A stretch of DNA of 64,000 nt from Planctomycetota bacterium (GCA_019456255.1 VRUG01000003.1:1-64000), one strand, 5' to 3'; counted from the first letter of the stretch, positions 18,290 through 28,041 are shown. Translations and numbers: made by a program. The notes: generated from the letters alone by a model not told the origin.

Positions 18290-18415
18290 GACGTGATAAA
18301 TCACGTAGTTGCCGCAAACTAACTGTTTAGTTAAATCTGGACGAAAGGCAAGTTAGCACTTATGTGCCCTTGACTACCATCAAATAGCAGCGGAGTTATT
18401 TGGTGAAAAGTATAG
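18290..18415 (+). promoter_or_regulatory. Candidate c-di-GMP-I (GEMM-like) riboswitch upstream of cheW
   Basis: The leader contains TTGCC-GCAAAC, a small hairpin (TAACT-GTTT-AGTTA), TCTGGACGAAA, then GGCAA closing the helix. This is the layout of one half of the c-di-GMP-I aptamer (GCAAAC, hairpin, GGACGCAAA). A second hairpin follows with ACCATCAAATAGC and GTTATTTGGTG, resembling the TAGC-GG-GTTA half. A T-run occurs at 18460-18466. Deviations are a GTTT instead of a GNRA loop and a missing base in GGACGCAAA. Chemotaxis genes are frequent targets of this class. This is a pattern match by eye only. Confidence 0.45.
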
Positions 18416-18529
18416 CAAGGTCCTGTCAACCGAAACTGTAGTTAAGGGTAAGTTGGTGCTTTTTTTGATGTATTAGTGTTACGTAATTTGTGTAACTGTA
18501 AATGTGAAAATTTTTAAGGAGTATTAATT

Positions 18530-19072
18530 ATGGCCGAAACTATAGCTCAATCTGAGCGGTCTAACACAGCACTGCTGGACAAAGAAGGCAAGTATTTGAC
18601 CTTCGCTCTAGCCAGTGAGGAATACGGCCTGGAAATTCTGAAGGTTCGCGAGATTATCGGGTATATGGATATAACCGCAGTCCCGCAGACACCGGACCAC
18701 GTAAAAGGTGTTATAAATTTGCGTGGACAAGTCATTCCCGTTGTTGACCTTCGGGCCAAATTTGGTATGGATACCACGGAAAGAACAGAAGAGACGTGTA
18801 TTATTGTTGTAGAGATCACCCAGGGCGAAAAGAAGTTCAACACAGGTATTGTTGTTGACCGAGTGCAAGAGGTACTTGATATACCCGGCGAGGATATCGA
18901 GGGATCTCCGCAGTTTGGCTCCTCTGTCAATACCGATTTTATCCTTGGTATGGGCAAGGTCGGTGATGCAGTAAAGATACTGCTCGACATTGACAAGGTA
19001 CTTGCCGGTGAGAATCTGACGCTGACAAATCCTCAGGAAGAATCTATAGCAACAGCTGGCACGGATGAATAG
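18530..19072 (+). CDS. cheW: Chemotaxis coupling protein CheW
   Basis: 180 residues with the CheW SH3-like fold: YLTFALASEEYGLEILKVREI (about 24-44), VKGVINLRGQVIPVVDLR (about 62-79) and GIVVDRVQEVLDI (about 107-119). It links chemoreceptors to the CheA kinase in the cytoplasm. The cluster continues with a barrel protein and a chemoreceptor, but CheA is not in the window. The ATG is preceded by AAGGAG. A 350-base leader upstream may be a regulatory RNA. Confidence 0.95.
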   Translation: MAETIAQSERSNTALLDKEGKYLTFALASEEYGLEILKVREIIGYMDITAVPQTPDHVKGVINLRGQVIPVVDLRAKFGMDTTERTEETCIIVVEITQGEKKFNTGIVVDRVQEVLDIPGEDIEGSPQFGSSVNTDFILGMGKVGDAVKILLDIDKVLAGENLTLTNPQEESIATAGTDE

Positions 19073-19128
19073 AGATTAAACGGAATTTCTTTAAAGTTAG
19101 CTTAATTGTTTTAGGAGCGAAGAAGAAA

Positions 19129-20307
19129 ATGTTACGAAAATGCACATTAATAATGTTTTTGTTGCTATTTAGTGGCATTGAAGTGGTAACAGCGGCAACA
19201 GATTCCGACAGTAAGAGGAAGACTTTTACCCAAAGAATCGATGAACTTGAAGCTAAGCAGGAGAATATCCTTAAAGGTGCATCTAAACAAGATGAACGAT
19301 TAGCTGCACTTGAAAAGAAACTAAAAGCATTTGAGTCTAAATCGATACCAGCAGAAAATGCTGAAGAATTGAACTCGAAGGTCTCAGAGCTGGAGGACAA
19401 AGTTCTGCAGTTGGAACAGAGTGTTTCTATAAAGCCACAGTTAAAAAGGAAGCTAAGTTCCAATGTTACCAACAAAGCCACAAAACTTAGAGCATCTGTA
19501 AAACCATTACAGGCGAAACTGCCTGAACGTCGTGTTAAATCCATAGCAGCTAATCTGCTGGATGTTAACACAATCCAAAGCAGTGCATCTGCACTTGCAC
19601 CTGCACTTGTACTTGGAATTGATGTGGATTATACATTTGTCAGTTCGTATCTATGGCATGGGTATGATTTGTTTGACGATGTAGCGGCCCATCAGCCAAG
19701 TGTTAATATTGTTTTTGGTGACAGTGGTTTTAGTTTTAATTACTGGACCTCATACGCTGGTGCAAGCGGTACAACAACCACAAGCACTGTTGACGGTACC
19801 GAGTTTGACTATACAGCAGCTTATGAATGCAGCCTTTTTGGTGGTCCTGCGACCACAGAGATAGCCGCTAACTATATTTATTATGATTTCCCGAGTATGC
19901 CAACCAAGGCAGGCGACGCCCAGGAATTAGGTGTAGGTTTTATCTGGCCTAATCTTTTAGGCGGTGTTTTGGTCCCAAGCTACTATACCGGTAAGATATG
20001 GGAATCTCGGTCAAACTCCACTCTTGGCAGCCATTACGGCGGCTGGATTCACGTCTTTGGCTTAGGCTGTGACGTTGATGCCGGCGGTACGACATTAAGT
20101 TTAAGTAGTGATTTGACCTACAATGCCGGATACGGCGGTGCAACCACCGAATACGACTGGTCGCATGCAACATTCGGCATATCAACAAGTTTTGAAATTG
20201 GTGATTTGGCAATTTCACCCGGATTATTTTACCAGGTGTCTATGGAAGATACAGTCAACACCGAAGACGAGTTGATGTTCAGTATATCAACAACTTATAG
20301 TTTTTAA
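19129..20307 (+). CDS. Outer-membrane beta-barrel (porin-like) with coiled-coil stalk
   Basis: A 392-residue exported protein. It has a signal peptide (about 1-22) and an N-terminal coiled coil (about 32-100, heptads such as QRIDELEAKQENIL). A basic proline-containing linker is followed by a beta-barrel (about 160-392) rich in alternating aromatic strands and ending in YSF, the usual C-terminal barrel signature. The start of the barrel (DYTFVSSYLWHGYDLFDD) resembles putative porins of the TorF/MetA type. The stalk may contact peptidoglycan or other trimer subunits. It sits between cheW and a chemoreceptor, suggesting that its cargo is relevant to sensing. The ligand is unknown. Confidence 0.8.
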   Translation: MLRKCTLIMFLLLFSGIEVVTAATDSDSKRKTFTQRIDELEAKQENILKGASKQDERLAALEKKLKAFESKSIPAENAEELNSKVSELEDKVLQLEQSVSIKPQLKRKLSSNVTNKATKLRASVKPLQAKLPERRVKSIAANLLDVNTIQSSASALAPALVLGIDVDYTFVSSYLWHGYDLFDDVAAHQPSVNIVFGDSGFSFNYWTSYAGASGTTTTSTVDGTEFDYTAAYECSLFGGPATTEIAANYIYYDFPSMPTKAGDAQELGVGFIWPNLLGGVLVPSYYTGKIWESRSNSTLGSHYGGWIHVFGLGCDVDAGGTTLSLSSDLTYNAGYGGATTEYDWSHATFGISTSFEIGDLAISPGLFYQVSMEDTVNTEDELMFSISTTYSF

Positions 20308-20358
20308 TGTTAAGAAATTTATTAACCTATCCACTTATGTAGTTGAAAGGGAAGACTA

Positions 20359-20454
20359 ATGAAGAGAATGAAGTTATCAACTAAATTGCTGGCAGCATTT
20401 TTAGCAGTTGGTGTAATCCCAGCATGTGTAATTAGGATTGTTAGCTCTGAATAA
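20359..20454 (+). pseudogene. 5' fragment of the chemoreceptor gene, separated by frameshift
   Basis: An ATG with a good ribosome-binding site (AAAGGGA) opens a frame reading MKRMKLSTKLLAAFLAVGVI, typical of a chemoreceptor N-terminal membrane anchor. After 31 codons it stops. Removing one base (the A at 20434) turns ATTAGGATTG into ATT-GGA-TTG and joins the frame exactly to the long ORF from 20438 (giving [15 protein letters not shown]). It is therefore the start of the same gene. Confidence 0.85.
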
Positions 20455-23158
20455 ATCAAGTAGTGCACTTGAGAAACAGAGTTACAATCAGCTTATCGGT
20501 ATGCGTGATGTAAAGAAAGCTCAGATAGAGCAGTTCTTTGCCGAGCGTAAGGGCGATATGGGTGTGCTTATGGAAACCGTAAACACGCTCAGAAAAGAGG
20601 CCTTTGCCAAGCTTACAGCTGTTCAGACAATCAAGAAGAACCAGATCGAAGGTTACTTCTCTGAGCGACTTGGCGACATTTCGGTTCTCAGCACTAACGA
20701 GACAGTTAAAGAAGCTTTGCGTGCCTTTGATGTTGCCTTTAAAGGTGAAAGCAAACGGACAGGCGGTGAAGTCTGGACCGAAGCTGAGAGCATCTATGGC
20801 CCATGGCTTACCCAGTACAATAATGAATACGGTTACTACGACCTGTTTTTGATTGCTGCTGACGGTGATGTTCTTTACACCGTTGCCAAGGAATCAGATT
20901 TAGGCGCGAACCTGATTAACGGTAACCTGAAAAGAAGTCCTTTAGGTAAATGTTTCAGAAATGCATTAAATGGTGTGGCTATACAGGACTTTGAGCCTTA
21001 TGCACCAAGTAATGGTGAACCATGCGCATTTGTAGGAGCTCCTATAACAAAAGACGGCAGGACCATTGGTGTCGTTGCGTTACAGCTTCCGCTTGGCGCT
21101 ATCAACAAGATAATGCAGGAGCGTGCCGGACTTGGTAAGACCGGAGAATGCTATCTGGTCGGTTTTGATAAACTGATGAGAAGTGATTCTTTCCTTGACC
21201 CAACCGGTCATTCGGTTAAAGCATCCTTTGCCGGTACCGTAGCTCAGAACGGCTGTGATACAGAAGGTTCTCGCAACGCACTGTCAGGCCGAAGTGACGC
21301 TGATGTTATTCTCGATTACAATGGTAACCCAGTGCTAAGTGCTTATTCTCCACTGGATATCAAGGGATTGCATTGGGCGATTTTGGCAGAGATTGATGTT
21401 GCTGAGGCTTTTTGCCCAGTTGATGAAAACGGCAACGAATTTTTTGCGAAATATGTCGAAATGTACGGCTACTATGATTTGTTCCTTATGAATGGAGACG
21501 GCTACTGCTTCTATACAGTTGCCAAGGAATCCGATTATCAGACAAATCTTGTTAGTGGTAAATTCAGCACCAGCGGTTTGGGCAAATTAACAAGAAGAGT
21601 TCTGCAATCCAAGAATTTCGGTCTGGAAGACTTTGAGCCTTATGCACCAAGTAATGGTGAACCATGCGCATTTATCGCTCAGCCTGTAGTACACAATGGT
21701 AATACTGATCTTATTGTTGCTCTTCAGCTTTCACTCGATGCGATTAACGGAATAATGCAGCAAAGAGACGGCATGGGCAGAACTGGCGAGACATATCTTG
21801 TAGGCCAGGACAAGCTTATGCGAAGCGATTCATTCCTTGACCCAACAGGTCACTCAGTAAAGGCATCCTTTGCCGGTACTGTTGACAGGAATGGATGCGA
21901 TACTGAAGCAGCTACCGAGGCACTGTCCGGCAGGACCGATGCCAAGATCATTATGGACTATAACGGCAATCCTGTTCTTAGTGCTTTTACACCTGTCAAT
22001 GTTGGTGGAATCACATGGGCACTATTGGCAGAGATTGATGAGGCAGAGGCTTTTGAGGCACGCAACGCTATCGTATGGATGATGAGTGTTGTTTCAATTA
22101 TCGCAGTTGCCGCAATAGTAGGTTTGGCTTTGTTTATAACCCGCTCAATTACCGTTCCGATCAGCCGCATTATTGAAGGGTTGACCGAAGGTTCTGAGCA
22201 GGTAGCAAGCGCATCTAGTCAGGTATCTTCAGCATCACAGTCTCTCGCTGAAGGTGCAACTGAGCAGGCAGCAGGTCTCGAAGAGACATCTTCTTCTCTT
22301 GAAGAGATGGCTTCTATGACCAAGCAAAATGCTGATAATGCTCAGCAGGCCAATACCCTGGCTTCGGAAGCACGCAAAGCTGCCAATACCGGCAGTGAAG
22401 CTATGGCAAAGATGAACACTGCTATTCAGGAGATTCAGAAATCTTCTGACGAAACCGCTAAAATCATCAAGGTTATTGATGAGATAGCTTTCCAGACGAA
22501 TCTGTTAGCATTGAATGCTGCAGTCGAAGCTGCTCGTGCGGGTGAAGCTGGCAAGGGATTTGCCGTTGTTGCTGAAGAGGTAAGGAACCTCGCTATGAGA
22601 AGTGCTGAAGCTGCGAAGAACACATCAGCGATGATTGAGGAATCTGTCAAGAACTCCAAGAACGGCGTTGATATCGCTAGTGAAGTTGGCAAGGTTCTTG
22701 AAGATATAGTTCAAGGCATCGGCAAAACCACTGACCTCGTCGGTGAGATAGCTGCAGCTTCTGCTGAGCAGTCACAGGGTATTGACCAGGTCAATACTGC
22801 CGTCAACCAGATGGATAAGGTGACACAGCAAAATGCTGCTAATGCCGAGGAATCTGCTTCTGCTTCTGAAGAGTTAAGTGCTCAAGCAGAATCAATGACG
22901 CAGGTTGTTGGCGACCTCATAGCTCTTGTAAGTGGTTCTTCTGCACAAGACACCTCAGCGCAAACTTCGGTTCGTCACACAACCGTGCATCATGCTGCTC
23001 CCGTAACAACACAGGGACAGACATGGGGTAAGTCTGACCATGTTTTGCACACTATAGCTGAAGGTGGTAGGCAGACTCAGAAAGTAACCGCTAGAACTTC
23101 GCCGGAAAAGGTTATTCCACTGGATGACAAGGATAATTTCAGTGAGTTTAATACATAA
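20438..23158 (+). CDS. Methyl-accepting chemotaxis protein with duplicated sensor domain
   Basis: A 906-residue open frame; the true start is probably ATG 20359 across a one-base frameshift. It has two tandem periplasmic Cache-like modules (about 125-330 and 340-540). Both contain [50 protein letters not shown] and [11 protein letters not shown] membrane segment follows (about 550-575), then a short HAMP-like stretch and a signalling domain with the conserved tip [20 protein letters not shown] (about 685-704). It should pair with CheW/CheA. Without the upstream fragment it lacks its first membrane anchor. A strong terminator follows. Confidence 0.93.
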   Translation: MLALNKSSSALEKQSYNQLIGMRDVKKAQIEQFFAERKGDMGVLMETVNTLRKEAFAKLTAVQTIKKNQIEGYFSERLGDISVLSTNETVKEALRAFDVAFKGESKRTGGEVWTEAESIYGPWLTQYNNEYGYYDLFLIAADGDVLYTVAKESDLGANLINGNLKRSPLGKCFRNALNGVAIQDFEPYAPSNGEPCAFVGAPITKDGRTIGVVALQLPLGAINKIMQERAGLGKTGECYLVGFDKLMRSDSFLDPTGHSVKASFAGTVAQNGCDTEGSRNALSGRSDADVILDYNGNPVLSAYSPLDIKGLHWAILAEIDVAEAFCPVDENGNEFFAKYVEMYGYYDLFLMNGDGYCFYTVAKESDYQTNLVSGKFSTSGLGKLTRRVLQSKNFGLEDFEPYAPSNGEPCAFIAQPVVHNGNTDLIVALQLSLDAINGIMQQRDGMGRTGETYLVGQDKLMRSDSFLDPTGHSVKASFAGTVDRNGCDTEAATEALSGRTDAKIIMDYNGNPVLSAFTPVNVGGITWALLAEIDEAEAFEARNAIVWMMSVVSIIAVAAIVGLALFITRSITVPISRIIEGLTEGSEQVASASSQVSSASQSLAEGATEQAAGLEETSSSLEEMASMTKQNADNAQQANTLASEARKAANTGSEAMAKMNTAIQEIQKSSDETAKIIKVIDEIAFQTNLLALNAAVEAARAGEAGKGFAVVAEEVRNLAMRSAEAAKNTSAMIEESVKNSKNGVDIASEVGKVLEDIVQGIGKTTDLVGEIAAASAEQSQGIDQVNTAVNQMDKVTQQNAANAEESASASEELSAQAESMTQVVGDLIALVSGSSAQDTSAQTSVRHTTVHHAAPVTTQGQTWGKSDHVLHTIAEGGRQTQKVTARTSPEKVIPLDDKDNFSEFNT

Positions 23159-23188
23159 CAACTTGAGCGGGAAAATGAACATTTCATG

Positions 23189-23226
23189 CAGGCGGATAAT
23201 TTTAATTATCCGCCTGTTTTTTTTAT
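23189..23226 (+). terminator. Strong rho-independent terminator after the chemoreceptor
   Basis: A perfect 13-pair stem, CAGGCGGATAATT with AATTATCCGCCTG, has a two-base centre (shorter pairing expected in RNA) and is followed by eight T. It ends the cheW-porin-MCP unit. Confidence 0.9.
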
Positions 23227-23266
23227 TTAAACCACTTATAAATCAATAGAACAAAAACTTTCTCAG

Positions 23267-23296
23267 TTGACAGCATAAACCTTACCTGTGTATAGT
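23267..23296 (+). promoter_or_regulatory. Sigma-70 type promoter
   Basis: TTGACA (23267-23272), an 18-base spacer and TATAGT (23291-23296), 86 bases before the phosphomannomutase start. It comes directly after the preceding terminator. Confidence 0.65.
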
Positions 23297-23381
23297 GTTC
23301 TTCTGGTTGCAACACCTTTTGATGTCCTAATCGGCAAATGGTTGCAAGTGCTTGTTATTACTTAAGTTAACGGAGTTTAAT

Positions 23382-24752
23382 ATGGATCCTGCGATTTTCA
23401 AGGCATATGATATCAGGGGCGTTTATCTCGAACAGGTCGACGAAGAGGGGGCATGGAAGATTGGATATGCTGCTGCTCAGTTCCTTCGCTCACTGCTAAC
23501 AGGATACGCCAGAGGACAGGCAAATTCACAATCTATCTGCGTCGGACATGATATGAGAACTCATAGCCCCGTACTGGTAAAGGCGCTGATCAAAGGTATG
23601 AATGCAACAGGGGCAAACGTCATTGACATCGGAATGATCGATACGCCGCAGATGTATTTTGCGATAAACCATTTAGGAACATGCGGCGGGGTACAGGTCA
23701 CCGCTTCCCATAATCCTGCAAAATACAATGGCTTTAAAATCTCAGGATTAGAAGCAAAACCCGTTGGTGTTGATACAGGGCTAAAAGATATTGAACACAT
23801 TGCTATGGCTTTAATTCATACAAAGGGGAATGTGAATGGCTCTGTGGAAAAATTCGACCTGACAAAAGAATATAAAAACCATGTGCTGAAATTCCTTAAG
23901 CCAAACACAAAACCATTAAAAATAGCTATTGATGCTTCAAATGGAATGGCAGGAAAAATGATACCTCTTATATTTAACGACCTCCCTATTGAAATAGTAC
24001 CCATAAACTTCAAACATGATGGAAAATTTAAACACGACCCGGATCCACTTGTAGAAAAAAATCTTGCTGAATTGAAGAAAGTTATAAAAGAAAAAAAATG
24101 TGATTTCGGTATCTGCTTTGATGGGGACGCTGACAGGTTAATGATGGTCGATGAAAAAGGACAAAATATCGGATGTGACTTGATTACTGCCCTGATGGTT
24201 CCATATTTCTTTCAAGACACGCCAAACTCTACGGTAGTTTATGACTTGAGGAGCAGCCTCGTCGTTTCTGAAGAGATTCTAAAATATGGAGGCACGCCAA
24301 GAAGGGAACGGGTAGGACATTCTTTTATGAAAAAAGCACTTCGCGATGCACGGGCGATATTCGGAGGCGAACTTTCTGGCCATTTCTACTATAGGGACAA
24401 CTTCTATGCCGATTCTGCTATGATTACATTAACACATATACTAAATATTATAAGCGATGCAAATATGCCGCTCAGCCAGCTTATAAAGCCACTCAGGAGA
24501 TATTATACGACCGGGGAGATTAATTTTAAGGTCGAAGATAAACAGGCAATGATGGATGACCTTGCTAAAATTCATAAGGATGCTCAAATTGACCTGCTCG
24601 ATGGAATTACAATTCGATATAAAGACTGGTGGTTTAATTGCAGGCCAAGCAATACAGAACCACTCCTAAGGCTTAATGTCGAAGCTAAAATCGATAAAAT
24701 ATTAAGTGAAAAACTCACTGAACTTGAAAAATACCTGGGAAAACCCGTCTAA
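23382..24752 (+). CDS. Phosphomannomutase/phosphoglucomutase
   Basis: A 456-residue alpha-D-phosphohexomutase. Motifs in order are KAYDIRGVY (about 6-14), the phosphoserine loop TASHNPAKYNGFK (about 108-120), the metal loop FDGDADR (about 248-254), the sugar-binding loop GGELSGHFYYRD (about 335-346) and the phosphate-binding RPSNTEPLLRL near the C-terminus. It interconverts hexose 1- and 6-phosphates for polysaccharide and glycan synthesis. The ATG at 23382 follows CGGAG and gives the family N-terminus; the frame extends 10 codons upstream without support. Confidence 0.95.
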   Translation: MDPAIFKAYDIRGVYLEQVDEEGAWKIGYAAAQFLRSLLTGYARGQANSQSICVGHDMRTHSPVLVKALIKGMNATGANVIDIGMIDTPQMYFAINHLGTCGGVQVTASHNPAKYNGFKISGLEAKPVGVDTGLKDIEHIAMALIHTKGNVNGSVEKFDLTKEYKNHVLKFLKPNTKPLKIAIDASNGMAGKMIPLIFNDLPIEIVPINFKHDGKFKHDPDPLVEKNLAELKKVIKEKKCDFGICFDGDADRLMMVDEKGQNIGCDLITALMVPYFFQDTPNSTVVYDLRSSLVVSEEILKYGGTPRRERVGHSFMKKALRDARAIFGGELSGHFYYRDNFYADSAMITLTHILNIISDANMPLSQLIKPLRRYYTTGEINFKVEDKQAMMDDLAKIHKDAQIDLLDGITIRYKDWWFNCRPSNTEPLLRLNVEAKIDKILSEKLTELEKYLGKPV

Positions 24753-24796
24753 TTACTTTATGCGACTTACTCAAGAATAAGGCAAAAGGCTATTCA

Positions 24797-25105
24797 ATGG
24801 AAGTGAATACTAAAATTTATCAGACTCCTAACGGACATGTAGAAGGGGTGCACACAAAATGGACTGGTTTCAGTATACTTATTGTTACTGGAACTAAAGG
24901 ATTTTTGGCGTGTCCGGCAATTGATGTCGAGGCATGCCAAAGCTATGATGTCGCTGCTGCAATTGTTGAAAGTACTTCAGATAATCCCATTGGTACACTT
25001 GAGCGGTTCCCTGACCGTAAAGTTACAATAATAAACGATAAGGCAAAATCGCTCGGAATTACTAAAGGCATGGATGTTGCAGAAGCTTTTGCGATTATAG
25101 CATAA
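24797..25105 (+). CDS. DUF1805 (YunC-like) protein
   Basis: A 102-residue protein matching DUF1805/YunC: GHVEGVHTKWTG at the N-terminus, GTKGFLACPAIDVEAC (about 32-47) and a C-terminal helix with GITKGMDVAEAF. The family has a small alpha/beta fold and no established function. It lies 44 bases after the phosphomannomutase and probably belongs to the same plus-strand unit. Confidence 0.85.
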   Translation: MEVNTKIYQTPNGHVEGVHTKWTGFSILIVTGTKGFLACPAIDVEACQSYDVAAAIVESTSDNPIGTLERFPDRKVTIINDKAKSLGITKGMDVAEAFAIIA

Positions 25106-25144
25106 TTTTAAAATTCGCGGACATATCTTAAAAAAGGGGATAAT

Positions 25145-25873
25145 ATGAAAGCGCTAAAATATCTTTTTGTTTTAGCTGTCGCTGCAGCTATAAGCTCGAA
25201 TCTCTTTGCCCAGGGAAACTCTTTATTGCTCAAATACATTAATCCTGCCCTGATAGGAATAGAGAAAGTATATGTTGTTATCAAACCGGATGATACTGAT
25301 TCAGATGAAGACGGACTCGTCTGGAGCCAGCTTAGAAAAGAAATAGAAAATAAGCTCGTCTCGGCAGGAATCGAAATTGTCCCGGAGCCTGAGAAAAAAA
25401 ATCAAAAAAGGGACCGGAACATACCCGAACTCAGGGTCTCTATGGAAATGCTGAAATTTACGCAATCTAAAATTTACGTCTTTAGTTTGCAGTTGTCTCT
25501 CGCTACAAAGGTCTATCTTAAAGAGCAAAATGTCTCTTTTAAAGCCGAGGCATGGAAAGCGATACCTACCATCCAAGCTGTACCTATAGATAACATGCCG
25601 CCTAAAGTGACATATGCTGTCATCGAACAAACAGAAAACTTCTTGCAGGCTTATAAACTTGCAAATCTCAATACCACACCTCCTAAAGACCCGAATAATA
25701 ATCTCGTCACAACAACTGAATATAGATATATAGCTTCAAAAAATAGTAAAATTTTTCACAAAGTTAACTGTAGTTGGGCCGAAAATATAGCACCAAAAAA
25801 TCGTACGGGTTATAATGACTCTGAACAAGCTAAGCAGGATGGTAAAAGACCATGTAAAGCGTGCAAACCCTAA
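25145..25873 (+). CDS. Secreted protein with C-terminal cysteine module
   Basis: 242 residues with a signal peptide (about 1-23, ending NLFAQG). The middle (about 35-165) resembles a periplasmic sensor-like alpha/beta domain, without a family I can name. The C-terminus (about 195-242) reads YIASKNSKIFHKVNCSWAEN, then RPCKACKP. This is the Ada-like metal-binding module often appended to secreted nucleases and surface proteins (Cys, Cys-x2-Cys). A metal-binding exported protein is inferred; its partner is unknown. Confidence 0.75.
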   Translation: MKALKYLFVLAVAAAISSNLFAQGNSLLLKYINPALIGIEKVYVVIKPDDTDSDEDGLVWSQLRKEIENKLVSAGIEIVPEPEKKNQKRDRNIPELRVSMEMLKFTQSKIYVFSLQLSLATKVYLKEQNVSFKAEAWKAIPTIQAVPIDNMPPKVTYAVIEQTENFLQAYKLANLNTTPPKDPNNNLVTTTEYRYIASKNSKIFHKVNCSWAENIAPKNRTGYNDSEQAKQDGKRPCKACKP

Positions 25874-25896
25874 TGTAAAATGAGAAGATGAAATAA

Positions 25897-26616
25897 ATGA
25901 AAAGATTTCAGTTTATAGCTTGTAAGGTTTTACAAAGAGAGGCATATTTATGTGCCGCACGCTCAAAAAATAATATCGATATTGTCTTCATGGAGCAGGG
26001 GCTCCACAACCAACCCGATGACCTCAGGCGACAGGTGCAGGATGTGATTAATCGGACACATGACAAATGCTCGAATAAATACGATGCCTCTTTATTAGGA
26101 TATGGGCTTTGCAGCAATGGAATTGCCGGACTTTCTGCTCAAATTCCAATTGTTGTGCCAAGAGGACATGACTGCGTTACACTTTTGCTTGGTTCAAAAG
26201 ATAAATATAAAGAATATTTCGAGGCTCATAGAGGGGTTTACTGGTACAGCTCAGGGTGGATTAGCACCGGTACAATGCCAAGCAAAGAACGATACGAAAA
26301 AAATCTGGCCGAATATAAAGAAAAATATGGCGACGATAATGCAGAATACCTTATGCAGGTCGAGCAGGACTGGATAAAAGAATATAATTGGGCGGCGTAT
26401 ATCGATTGGGACCTCGCCACTTCACAGAATGACAAAAAATATACCAAAGCCTGTGCGGACTATCTCGGATGGAAATATGACGAAATTAAAGGCGACCCAG
26501 CCCTTATACAAAAACTACTTGATGGACAATGGGACGACAAAGATTTCCTGATTGTAAATCCGGGACAAAAAATCGTTGAGGATTTAACTACCGAAAATAT
26601 TATCAAAGCTGAATAA
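25897..26616 (+). CDS. DUF1638 family protein
   Basis: A 239-residue DUF1638 protein. The family opens with ACKVLQREAY and has the cysteine-containing YDASLLGYGLCSNGIAGL (about 61-78), PRGHDCVTLLLGS (about 88-100) and a C-terminal NPGQKI. DUF1638 genes are often found near corrinoid-dependent methyltransferases in anaerobes, from general knowledge, and this window has a corrinoid protein at 8211, though far away. The biochemical role is not established. Confidence 0.88.
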   Translation: MKRFQFIACKVLQREAYLCAARSKNNIDIVFMEQGLHNQPDDLRRQVQDVINRTHDKCSNKYDASLLGYGLCSNGIAGLSAQIPIVVPRGHDCVTLLLGSKDKYKEYFEAHRGVYWYSSGWISTGTMPSKERYEKNLAEYKEKYGDDNAEYLMQVEQDWIKEYNWAAYIDWDLATSQNDKKYTKACADYLGWKYDEIKGDPALIQKLLDGQWDDKDFLIVNPGQKIVEDLTTENIIKAE

Positions 26617-26633
26617 TTAAACTCTTAAAAAAT

Positions 26634-27194
26634 ATGACTTTAATTACAATAATAATCATAGCTGTTGGACTGGCAATGGATGCTTTCGCGGTCTCTATTG
26701 TAAGCGGGGCTGTCTATAAAAAATTAAACATAACACATGCTTTTAGAATGGCAGCATTCTTCGGCGCTTTTCAGGCATTCATGCCGCTGCTTGGATATCT
26801 GGCCGCTTCGACCGTAAATGATTATATTGCCAACTACGACCACTGGATTGCTTTCGGACTCCTTTCAGTCGTGGGGGGGAAAATGATTTTTGAATCCTTC
26901 AAAATAAAATCAGAAAAACAAAATTTCGACCCATCGAATCTTATCATTTTATTGGTACTCTCCGTCGCTACAAGCATCGACGCACTCGCAATTGGCATAA
27001 CACTTTCTTTCATTACTCAGGCTATAGTGAAAGCTGTCATCGTCATAGGCATCATAACCTTTATATTATCTTATCTGGGGGTATTTATCGGAAAAAAGTT
27101 TGAACATTTTTTCGAAACTAAAATAGAAGCATTTGGGGGTATTATTCTCATCGCTATGGGACTCAAAATCCTTCTCCAGCACATACTTTTCTAA
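26634..27194 (+). CDS. mntP: Manganese efflux pump MntP
   Basis: A 186-residue, six-helix membrane protein with the two MntP repeats, each carrying an acidic motif: AVGLAMDAFAVSIVSG (about 11-26) and SVATSIDALAIGITLSF (about 106-122). It exports Mn2+ across the inner membrane. It lies 17 bases after the DUF1638 gene. I looked for the yybP-ykoY manganese riboswitch upstream and did not see one. Confidence 0.95.
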   Translation: MTLITIIIIAVGLAMDAFAVSIVSGAVYKKLNITHAFRMAAFFGAFQAFMPLLGYLAASTVNDYIANYDHWIAFGLLSVVGGKMIFESFKIKSEKQNFDPSNLIILLVLSVATSIDALAIGITLSFITQAIVKAVIVIGIITFILSYLGVFIGKKFEHFFETKIEAFGGIILIAMGLKILLQHILF

Positions 27195-27240
27195 ACTTTA
27201 CTTGAAGTTGAAGGCAAAAACAGTATAATTTGGAAGTATA

Positions 27241-28017
27241 ATGTCATTAGGGCAAATAATAAGAAAAAAACGCGAGCAATTGAGCCTTACACTCGATGAG
27301 GTGGGAACCCGTATTGGCTTCTCCAAGCCGTATCTCTCAACTATTGAAACGGAAAAAGTGAAAAATCCTCCCAGCGACGAACTCCTGCAAAAACTCGAAA
27401 AAATTCTCGAGTTTGAGGCAGGCCTACTTGTTCATATCGCGCATATGGAAAAAATACCTTCCGATATACGTCATGATTATGAATCGGTAGAAGCTGAAAA
27501 TCAAAAGTGGCGACATATTATGAAAAATATTATGGATAAAAAACCAAATGCGGCAAAACTAGATAATATCCTGGCAGAAAATGAGTTGGACGTAAAGCAA
27601 GGCTTCATCTCTTTGGCCGCCGGCAGATTGGTCCCGGTAATTAACAAACTCTCTGCAGGTTACCCGACCGACTTTGACGATATGGACTATCCCGTCGGAA
27701 TTGCAGATGATTATGTTCGTTGCCCGGACCTCCATGACCCAAATGCCTTTGCTGTCAGAGTTGTCGGCGATTCTATGGAACCAAAATTCTCTGAAGGTGA
27801 TATAGTTGTATTTTCACCTGCTGCACAGGTCAATAATGGTGATGACTGTTTCGTTCGTTTCTCAATGCCTCACGAAACAACTTTCAAAAGGGCTTTTTTT
27901 GAATCGGATAATAAAGTAAGATTGCAGCCAAGAAATGAAAAATATTCCCCGGCAATTGTGGATGGAAAAAGAATTGACGGCTTATATCGTGCTGTAATAA
28001 AATACGAAAAACTATAA
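27241..28017 (+). CDS. XRE-type regulator with LexA-like S24 domain
   Basis: 258 residues. An N-terminal XRE helix-turn-helix (about 5-58, LSLTLDEVGTRIGFSKPYLS) is followed by a linker and a C-terminal S24/LexA-like domain (about 150-255). The serine is in VVGDSMEPKFSEGDIV and the probable lysine in ETTFKRAF. Such phage-repressor-like regulators respond to RecA or other cues by self-cleavage or conformational change. No clear Ala-Gly/Cys-Gly cleavage site was identified. Target genes are unknown; the kinase gene follows after 24 bases. Confidence 0.85.
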   Translation: MSLGQIIRKKREQLSLTLDEVGTRIGFSKPYLSTIETEKVKNPPSDELLQKLEKILEFEAGLLVHIAHMEKIPSDIRHDYESVEAENQKWRHIMKNIMDKKPNAAKLDNILAENELDVKQGFISLAAGRLVPVINKLSAGYPTDFDDMDYPVGIADDYVRCPDLHDPNAFAVRVVGDSMEPKFSEGDIVVFSPAAQVNNGDDCFVRFSMPHETTFKRAFFESDNKVRLQPRNEKYSPAIVDGKRIDGLYRAVIKYEKL

Positions 28018-28041
28018 GCGATAAAACTTGAAAGATAGACA

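Noticed and set aside
26617-26633. Manganese (yybP-ykoY) riboswitch before mntP
   Set aside because: The gap to the preceding gene is only 17 bases and no aptamer sequence is present.
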